Part shown: piece by piece, positions 55,356-64,000 of the stretch
Position numbering within the stretch: position 1 is the stretch's first letter
Layout of the letters: each line of letters opens with the position of its first letter
NCBI RefSeq assembly: GCF_026745355.1
Contig: NC_079202.1
Coordinates: 48,138,787 to 48,202,786 of the forward strand
Direction of reading: 5' to 3'
Source of the DNA: Beta vulgaris subsp. vulgaris
Lineage: Eukaryota; Streptophyta; Magnoliopsida; Caryophyllales; Amaranthaceae
Length of the DNA stretch: 64,000 nt
The notes under the pieces: model-generated
What the model saw: only the letters and a program-made list of their open reading frames with translations
Told to the model about the DNA's origin: nothing
Database searches by the model: none
Position numbers and translations under genes: made by a program

Positions 55356-58300
55356 TTATTTTATAGCAGAAGAATTCATATGTAAGGACGTCCTCTGACA
55401 CAAACATTCTGGCAAAGGGTTTTCATAAAATGCTTCTTCAGAACGAAATCTGTCCATACCCTTTGTTCCTGATATTGGACCTTTTCTCCTTCTTGGTGAC
55501 CCTTGCCTATTTACAGAAAAGAGAAAACCAGCAATCAGTATATATGTATGTATTCATGCTATACTTCTCAAACTCTTCACTTAAGCTCAAGGACCCATGT
55601 CAGATCCTTCACACTCTGACAGCAGAATAAACACTTGACAGTTGACACTTCATTTTGGACCAAAAACATGAAAATATTCATAACATACATAGCTGAGTCT
55701 GACAATAGGGCAGATACTCGTCTCTGACAGAAGATATCATTATGTAATATGTTCCGTAAAACTATGATCCATTCAACAAAATCTGATTTTCAGAGGAAAA
55801 TATACGAATGACCAGACAAAGAATAGCCAAAGATGTGATAATTTTTTGACTTACCTTCTCTGGTGAATCTCAATTATCCGATATGACAAGTTCTTCCCTT
55901 CTTTCATGGAACCTTGCTCGACCTTGTCAAACAGGCGAACAAGAGCCTTCCTGGTAGAAGAATATGTCACAAAAAATTAATTTAGCAATTTTGGAAACTG
56001 TAGATTATAATCATGAATACAAAGGTTCAGAGATAAATTCACCGATCAGGCGTAATTGTTCTTCTATGACCCAAGTATCGGCGATGACCTTCAACAGCCC
56101 TTCCCATGTTCCCCAAGTATGTAGGAATGAACACATCACTTTCAACAGAAACAATATAATCTAGTGCAGCCATTTGAGATGCGTGGTTGACAAAAGGCTC
56201 GAGTTCCTCTATAGATGCTAATTTCTCCTGAAAAATAACCAAGTATTCAAGTCATCAATGACATTCGAAATCCGCATTTTTTTTTATTTATATGATTTCT
56301 CATATAAGTTTTAAGCCCCATAGCAGCCAGAATTACTAAAAAAAGCTCCCTAGTTGAGCAACAGACGCGGTACACGTGCCTCATACACAGGAAATCTCAA
56401 TCTCCACCCACCCCCAAGTGGCTCCACCCCTCTTTCTTTCCTTGTCTCTTCTCAACTATATTTCTCCCTACGTAAAATTTCATTGTGAAATTTCTCTATC
56501 AAGTTGGGCAACCTCGTATCTAGGCCAGAATATACAGATGATAATTAGGAGAAGTTCATAGAAATTACCTTGTTCATCAAGATGGGATAACGAGACCGTA
56601 ATTCAGCTATACGGGATTCACCACCATATATCTCTCCAGCCGCAACATATATGGGTGTGTTGGATGGAAATCCAAGTGCAGATAAAAAAAGGCCAACCTC
56701 CTTTGGAGTCAAGGGGCAAAACCCTTTGCTTCTTTGTTCTGTGGCATTAATATCCTTCACTTTCCAATGCGTAGTATTTTGCCTTCAAATTCACAAGAGC
56801 ATGCAGACGTTCAGTAATTTAAAAATCAGAATAAAGCATCAGTATATGCAATAGTAGAATATTCCTCTAAATTAAATTTTGCTTCACCTAATCATAGTCA
56901 GCTCATCAGCTTCCTCAGGAAACAATCCATGTGAGCAGCCACTGAATGCAAGCATGTCCTTCTCATACCGCAAGTGCAAAGCAATATAGCGACCATAATT
57001 CCTCATTCGCTCCACTAGTAACTACATACACGAAAGCAAGATTAAAATTCAACAACGTATTTCACCGGTTATATAGCTAAGTGTTCATTTACTTATTAGT
57101 GAAGCTATACTTTTCCCATTGCTTCAATCCTGGGGGAAAAGCGGAGGGCTTCATAACAGGCACGGCAGCGTAACTTCTGAACATCAGGAGGGAGATGATT
57201 ATTTGCTAAGCGAGAATCAGATTTGGCAGCTCGGATCACCTGCCAGAAAATTACGTTAAAATTGCAGATGAAGATGCATTAATCAGGTTTTCAGCAACCC
57301 ATTACACAGGGTTTAACAGAAGAAAATTGTAAAACATACCTGAAAGTTGTTCCACATGCCAGCTATATCATTCCGGTAGTAATCTAACCCAGACCAACTT
57401 CGAAAATGTTTCACTGCTCTGGGAGCAGTCAAAAGTTCCTGTGGTAGCTTCTCAACTACTTTGATATCATTAGCCAAAGCCTTAATGAAATAATCTTGAT
57501 CAAAAATATCTGCAAAGTTGCTGCAATCAAAGCATCAAGAAGCTAGCATAAGAGAGAGTAAAAGGATTTTTGTCTCCAACACTAGTCACTAGATGCCATA
57601 TCAAACAAAAAGGAAAGACAATGCATACCTTGAATCTTGCCAAAATGACCTCTTATCAAGTTCCGGGATCACAAGAGTCGCATTAATGATCCGGGCCACA
57701 GCTACCATATCACATATCTGGAATTCAAAAGAAAGCGACATGTCTGAAACTGTCATTTTCTTGACTCTAAGTATTAATCAAATCAATCTTCAACAAGATT
57801 CAAGTTAACCTATTCACATAGATGAAGGTGATAAGGAAAAAGAAACCACTATGAAAAGTGTTCTATCAGGATAAGAACAGAGATATAAAAGGCAATTCAT
57901 TATGTTTGAAGTCCAAATAGATCCAAACATATACCTGAACCCAGAAACATATAGATGTGTGAAGCAGAAGCATATCTTTCAATATGAACTAAGTAATTCG
58001 ATTTGTGCAGGAAAAATGGAGAGTGATGACTAAAGTAGTCAACTCTTATTTTACGTGATAGAAACAAACCATCTACTGAAGAGAAGAAAGATTAATTGCT
58101 GATCAGCTGTGAGCTTTGTAACTAATCAACCATATGAACTTCTTTGTACAAAACCATCAACAGCCATATAGAGCCTCACAGTACCAATCCCGAACCAAAA
58201 CCATGCTAATTCTTCATTTATAGTGTCGAATGCTAATAAGACATCTCACGTATTGAAAGGTATGAAAAAGCTAATGGTATCACTTGGTACAATCAAATAC

Positions 58301-59901
58301 CAATCAGACCTCAGCTTGCCTACATATCATTCTTCCATGAACTAACAAAATGTTCCGATTTTAGGATATCAACAGAATAGAATATTAACAAAGTTCTTCT
58401 TACTTCCTTAATCTCAATATGGTTCTTTCTTACTGATTAATTCCAAGGGCCAACTCTGGACTTGCAATGTGGGAGATCACACAGGTCTCAAATAAATGGG
58501 CCTCCAATGAATAATCTTTTCATGTTGTTAGTTATTGTACATGTTATATAAGTATAGTTGGTGTTTGGCTTTAATAATGTGTCACTTCATGAAAAAAAAA
58601 TTATGGTGAAAAGGGATTGCATAAAACTAAATATTCTCATGGCATTAGGCCTATTACAATCATTCGCAAGAGTGTCTAAACAAATATTAGGGAGAGTGTC
58701 ACTTCATAATACAAAAAAACTCAAAATATAGCATATATTTTTACTTCTAAATTTTTTTACTTAAAAACTATCCATCAAAGGCGTTTTGAGGTAGCAAGGA
58801 GATGAAGAAAGAGAACAAACCCCGGCTCTCATTTGATTAAGACCGCCATTAGTATGAACAAGCAGGTAACCCCTTGATTCTGTAGGCGCTGGAAACATGT
58901 GAAACATAGCAACACAATGAGTATCTTAGAAGTTCACATTAATCATACAATTTCATAGCAAACTAAAGAACGATTCCTTACGTGTATAAACATCACTAGG
59001 CTCAACACAAGGCAAAAAATCACGATTTGGAGGCTTCTTCCATAATTTGTCATAGTCCAATTTTCTACTGGGACCAACCAACTGTCAATTTTAAGTGAGT
59101 GAAAACATAACAAAACAAGCATGAATTCTTAGCATGAAACAGATGTTCATAATATTCAGCTCCCAATACAAACCCAGATGAAATTCAGCCAAACAATATG
59201 CAAATTCTATCAAAAAAATACTAGTCATTTGTAAGAAAACAAACCTTTGAAGAAAGTGGAGGTTTTGTTATATGTGGAGGTGCCTTTTCGTATTCAAATT
59301 CTTGCTCAGCATTTAATTTTGGAATATTAGTTTCATGTGACTGCATTTAGAAAACCACCCAGCAATTAGTTACTAATTAAATTTAGTACCAATACTTATA
59401 AAACCAGTTTAAATTGCTAAAATCAAAAGACATTGATGATTCTGATATTTCATATTTACCAATAAAAGAAGTACTATGTATGCATATATAAATAAATGCC
59501 CAGTTTTCTAATGTAATTACTAATTAATCAACAGAACATTAATGTTATGCACTTCTACAAGTTACCCATCATTATATTTGGAATCTTAAACATGCCCAGT
59601 TAAAAAAAAAGGCAAACTTTTTAATAGGAAACATATTAAAACCCATCAAATTTATACAGGAACAATAAAAAATCAATAATACCCATTGTGAAAAATTACA
59701 AAAAAACATAAACTTTGATGGAAAATAAAAGAAATAAATTTAGGAGAGAGAAAATACCGTTGGGAGTTTGTAGGGATCAGGCAACCTGGGAACTCTGGGG
59801 ACATGAACAGAGAAAAGTGCTAATAACCCTATTGTACATATGGCGCAAGTTAGCAACTTTCTGAGTACTGCAAGTGTTATCAACCTTCGTTTCTGCATCA
59901 T
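55356..59901 (-). CDS. O-fucosyltransferase family protein (plant GT106-like), Golgi type II membrane protein
   Basis: Twelve minus-strand exons: 59901-59758, 59340-59245, 59081-58982, 58888-58821, 57717-57629, 57520-57340, 57239-57111, 57021-56888, 56782-56569, 56227-56043, 55950-55855 and 55506-55356. All use GT/AG borders and encode 528 residues. A short basic N-terminus (MMQKRR) precedes a membrane segment at about 8-34, then a stem and the lumenal catalytic domain. Family motifs are [53 protein letters not shown] and [11 protein letters not shown]. The last exon is basic and tapers off. Members transfer fucose or, in the related pectin rhamnosyltransferases, rhamnose to wall polymers; the substrate of this one cannot be told. 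The first of two adjacent ATGs was chosen. No lesion seen. Confidence 0.93.
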
Positions 59902-60561
59902 TCACTTTCTCTCTCTATAAAAAATATATTTACAGAAAAAAAAGAGAGTACCCAATTAAACCATTCAATGATCAACTACAAAATTAACTGAAAGAAAGTT
60001 TTTTTCTGCATTAAAAATTGTGGGTTTGATCAATAAATGAATGTTTTGTATTCTTTTTCTCTGTTTCTCTCTGTTTTTTTTAGCTGTGTTTGCTAATTAG
60101 CGAGTTTAACGGTTTAAGTTTTAATTAGAGAGAGAAAGATGGAGAGTTATTTTAGAGAGAGAAAGAATTGAGGTTGAAGGTAACGTGGGAGGAGAGGTGG
60201 GGAGTTAGGATTTTTCGAAAGGAAAAAGGTTTTTAATTAATTATGGTTTTTGATGAGGAAGTTTGTTGATTACTCGAATTCATAGGAGTTTAAGGCGTAA
60301 TATAAGCCCTGTTTTGTCATTTTCTTTGTCAATCTTTTACGAAGTTTGCTCTTCTAGAAACCAACAAATACAAGGATACCGGAACATTTATCTTAATCTT
60401 GTTCTTAGTTTTAGTTTTATTTGTTGACTTCAACTAGGTTAAAGGCCATCAGTTATTTAATGAGTACAAACTCTCATATCAGAATCAGACTGCATCATCT
60501 TTTGTCCTAGATAGGGCAGGAGAATTGACCATAAGATAATATGTGATGCCTCCTCTAATAT
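59902..60561. other. 5' flank of the O-fucosyltransferase gene
   Basis: The first 280 bases upstream are rich in GAGAGAAAG (plus strand), that is CT-rich in the transcript strand, as in many plant 5' UTRs and core promoters. No other gene is recognised up to the MITE. Confidence 0.45.
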
Positions 60562-61062
60562 TAGAGGTGGTAAATAGGTCGTGTCGTGTTAAATTTGTGT
60601 TAGGTCCATCGGTAAATAAGTTAAACACCCTTCACCGTAATCCAACTCGTATATTAAATGAGTCAACAACACTCAACCGTAACCTATATGTGTATGAAAC
60701 GGGTTACTTGACCCATCTATTGACCAGTTCATCAAGCATACATATATGCATATATTAAACGAATGTACATCATATATTTCTCCCACGTCTTACCTAAAAT
60801 AAAGCAAATTGAACAACCAAAAAATACATCTTATATATTTATGAAAACAATTCACATTATTTCAAACATCACTAATAATATTGATAGTAGTAGAATAATA
60901 GTTAAATGAGTTGTCTTGTCAAATTCGGGTTAAAATGTTCAACCCTAATCCAACTCGTTCAATGAACGGGTCATGTGGGATTGAAAACCTCAACCCAACC
61001 CCGTTAATTTTGTATCGAGTTATGGTCGGGTTACCGAATCATGTCAATTTTTACCACCTCTA
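60562..61062. mobile_element. hAT-type MITE, about 501 bp
   Basis: The left end TAGAGGTGGTAAATAGGTCG is answered by a right end TTTTTACCACCTCTA, an inverted repeat of about 13 bp of the TAGAGGTGGCAAA class. Subterminal parts carry GGGTTA/AACCCG words. No transposase is present, and the 8-bp target duplication is not convincing. Confidence 0.7.
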
Positions 61063-62643
61063 AATAAAAGTGGCCCTTTTTAACTTATACGATGATCCCT
61101 TTAACTTAAAAAATTGACAATTTTATGGCAAAAAGTATGGTAGTCTTAACACTAATTTTATTATAAGACTGTCTTGTGCAAGACTTTTTTAATTGATGAG
61201 GGGGTGGATGGAGACAGAAAGAATAGGAAACGATGCATGGAGGAAGAGAGAAAAGACGGGTCAATTAGGGTTAGTTAAGGTTTATTTATGGAAGTAGAGA
61301 CTGTTTATTAACAAAATTTACGACCGTTAAATTAATCACTAAGGATATTATAATATATTTTGAAATTGAGTGGTATAGTGAATTTTCAAAAATATTAAGG
61401 GTATTTGGTGAATAAAAAATCACAAATTCTTGGGTATTGGGTTTTACTTATATATATGATGAAAAATATCACATGTTAAAATTATTACTAGCATTTTTTG
61501 CATGCTATGTTTGTCATATTAACATTTTTTCCTCAATTAGTTATTCATCAGTATTATAAAAACTTTGATTCGAATAGACTTTTATAATCATTCTTAATTT
61601 TTTAAATATGTTTTTCTTAAATCAAAGTTTCATTTGTTTTTTAGTTGTTAGAAGAGGAAATCATTCTCCTCAATTTAATAATTAATTGCAATTTCAAATT
61701 CAATTCGTGAAGTTGCTAAATATATATGGCAAGTAAGAAGAAGGAAAAATTATTTAAATTCATTAAAAGTATAAGACTTTTTGTAAGGAGGACACCGTCT
61801 CCCACCCCCCCTCCCCCCTTCACTTATACTAGCAATTTCTGCACGCGATGCATGCCTCACTTTTTTAGAACATAATTTATAACTTTTTGGGGCATAAACA
61901 AAGGTAAAATTTAAACATTAGACATGTTTTTTGGGCTACCTAATTTTGTTGATTAAGCCTATGTCACTAACCAAACCCGTCTTTTATTATTTATTTTATT
62001 TATACTTTCCTTAAGATTTCTAAAATTAAAACTGATAAGCGATAAAAAAATGTTAAGCATATTTATTAAGGATGTTTTATAGTTTTAATTAAATTATTTC
62101 AATTTGTTAATTGATTGTATTTTCCTTTTTAATTTACTACTTGATTGTGTATTGATTGATCAAATATTTGATTGATATAATTTTCTTTGTTAACTTTTTT
62201 ATGCTACATTTGAGTTTGATTTTCTTTCATCTTTTTTTTTGGTAGAGTTGTAAATTTACTAAGGGGTAATTAAGTAAATCTATTGAGGGACACCATAGCT
62301 CTCCTCTTCCCTTATACAATAGAGATAATAGAAATATATGATTTATATAAGAAATATATTTGATTATGGATATTGTAAATCCATAAGGAAGGATTATTAA
62401 TTGTACAATATTTACATATTTTAAGTATGAAAATATTTAGGAAAAATTGTTGGGAATAATCTCATCTTTAGGATGTCTTCTTAAAATAATCCTAGCTTTG
62501 AACTAACTCAATATAATCCCACCTTTTGTCTTATCTTCTTAAAATAGTTTCTTACCTATTAATGACTTGCAATTGCAAGTAAAAACACACGTGATTCATT
62601 CTCCTATCTCCCTTTGACCTGCTTATGCTTCAGTTATCCCCCT
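61063..62643. other. Intergenic AT-rich region, no gene recognised
   Basis: It includes a C-rich stretch at 61800-61820 and a repeat-like block at 62440-62570 (AATAATC.CATCTTT words). No ORF of interest and no RNA gene seen. Confidence 0.45.
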
Positions 62644-64000
62644 CACTACTACATAAATGAGCTATTGCAACCCCTGAAAACCGTTGCAATAGACTCAATA
62701 ACCGTTGCAATAGAGCTATTGCAACGGGTGGGCAACCGTTGTTGTTGCTGCACTTGCATTAGATCTAATGCAACGGTTTTGCACGTCTAACGCAACGGCC
62801 AGTTGCAACATCAAATACCCGTTGCAATAAATCTGAAGCAACGCATGTTTATCGACTAATGCAACGCCTCTATGGTATCCCATGAACCGTTGCATTACAT
62901 ATGATGCAACACATATTAAAGTCTAATACAACGCCTTTGTGGTATCCCATGAAGCGTTGCATCACATATGATGCAACACATTTCAAAATCTAATGCAACC
63001 CCTCTATAGTATCCCATGAACCATTGTAATTTCCTCTTTTTGCATATTGAAGCTACTATGACGGATCTATAAGTTAAATATCGATATATTGACCTATTAA
63101 TTTGATGTTGATGCAAAGCTGAAATAATTCAAAAAATTCGAAATAAACATAGATTTCCCAAAAGAGCCATAATATATCCAAATATCATCCAATCGTTCGA
63201 CGATTTACAATACCAAGTACTTAATATAATACTATCGTATATATGTATCAAATCCCAAGAGTAGTTTGCCACCAAAACATATTTACTTCCAACCTAAAAT
63301 GTATGCACCAAAAAATATCTACTTGTAGCGTAAATATATTACCAAAAAATGAGATTTCTAGCTAGTTGTCCAATTAATTCCAAAATCATGCTCCACTATC
63401 AAGTGAGATCCATATCCAAGAACTTGTCATTTGTGCGATTGCAATCGTCCGTGATCATGTGATACATTTTCGTCTCCTTCATGTACCTATAGAAATATAC
63501 AAAAGTTATCAACAATGTTGTTTGCAAGAATTAGTTTTTACCTACACGAGTAAATTAACAAGTTTGTGGAGCCATCATATATATATATTACCAAAAAATG
63601 TGTGTTTACAACTTGTGCTAATAATCAGGGATGCAGAAAGTATTTTCTTAGGAACATAATGTATGTGGTGTTGTACATAAAAACTAGAAAAGATATAATG
63701 CATAAATCTATCACGGGATATAAAAGACGGTACATTTAGTACATAAATCTTACCTGATTTAATGAGGCCATCCCGTAAGTTAATTCTTGCTCACCATTAT
63801 TCTGCTCAATGGCTTCATTGCTTGAAGTAGTTGCATCTCTTGTAGTAGAAGATACTTGGACGTCGGGAACCACAAGATCTATACCAGGATTAGCTTCTCG
63901 TAGTTGTTCTACCAACCTCGTTTGAATGCTTTGAAGAATCTTGAGGAATTATGTAGCAATTTTGTGCCCCCTTTCTTTAGATCAATTTTGGTCACACCTT
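62644..64000. mobile_element. Left part of a CACTA (En/Spm) transposon running off the window
   Basis: The terminus CACTACTACATAAATG is the classic plant CACTA end. It is followed by a subterminal array (62665-63020) of CCGTTGCAATAG-like 10-12-mers in both orientations, at least a dozen copies. Coding on the minus strand enters from the right edge of the window. The other end and the target duplication lie outside. Confidence 0.85.
63754..64000 (-). CDS. Partial CACTA-associated plant transposase, C-terminal exon
   Basis: The minus-strand reading SIQTRLVEQLREANPGIDLV and onward to YGMASLNQ resembles the C-terminal helical part of plant En/Spm-type transposase proteins (Q-x3-L-R-x2-N/H-P). 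A donor CAG|GTAAG lies at 63754/63753. The upstream part is outside the window, and an in-frame TAA near 63945 suggests a splice site or a lesion there. Confidence 0.5.

Noticed and set aside
1..64000. CRISPR array, bacterial operon or prokaryotic defence system
   Set aside because: The window is plant nuclear DNA with spliced genes. Its repeats are satellites and transposon termini, not spacer-repeat arrays.

Overview
This is nuclear DNA of a flowering plant, almost certainly a eudicot. It has intron-rich genes with GT/AG junctions, a plastid-targeted thylakoid protein, a plant O-fucosyltransferase, a pollen-type exopolygalacturonase family, and a dense nest of plant transposable elements. 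The species cannot be fixed from sequence alone. All exon boundaries were read by eye from splice consensus, phase and family similarity.

Layout. 1-4378: retroelement debris, with a 2.2-kb LTR and tRNA-iMet primer site inside a 456-bp inverted repeat. 4379-7431: exopolygalacturonase copy 1, a pseudogene. 7432-20004: an old Tat-type Ty3/gypsy element on the minus strand, split by a non-autonomous CACTA element (13169-14801) and a probable solo LTR (15473-17534). 20005-22178: small repeats, including an AGATA-inflated MITE and a SINE with a 14-bp target-site duplication. 22179-30934: a second Tat-type element with both LTRs, 155-bp tandem repeats, and an antisense extra ORF. 31826-34905: exopolygalacturonase copy 2, also a pseudogene, a segmental duplicate of copy 1. 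36103-38450: copy 3, the only intact polygalacturonase. 39201-44212 (minus): an intact 11-exon gene for the thylakoid lumen protein TL29/APX4. 44761-45128: a Stowaway MITE. 45275-53846: a dead PIF/Harbinger element holding a hAT element with an intact 661-codon transposase, bracketed by a 606-bp duplication. 55356-59901 (minus): an intact 12-exon O-fucosyltransferase gene. 60562-61062: a hAT-type MITE. 62644 to the end: the left part of another CACTA element.

Three host genes look functional: the exopolygalacturonase at 36103 (secreted, pectin), TL29 (chloroplast lumen) and the O-fucosyltransferase (Golgi). They share no obvious pathway. The two broken polygalacturonase copies carry different lesions, so neither can make a full enzyme. 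The 24 kb between them is almost entirely transposon. The most unusual structures are the hAT/PIF nest with its shared-lesion duplication, the LTR inside a near-perfect inverted repeat, and the reciprocal decay of the duplicated polygalacturonases.
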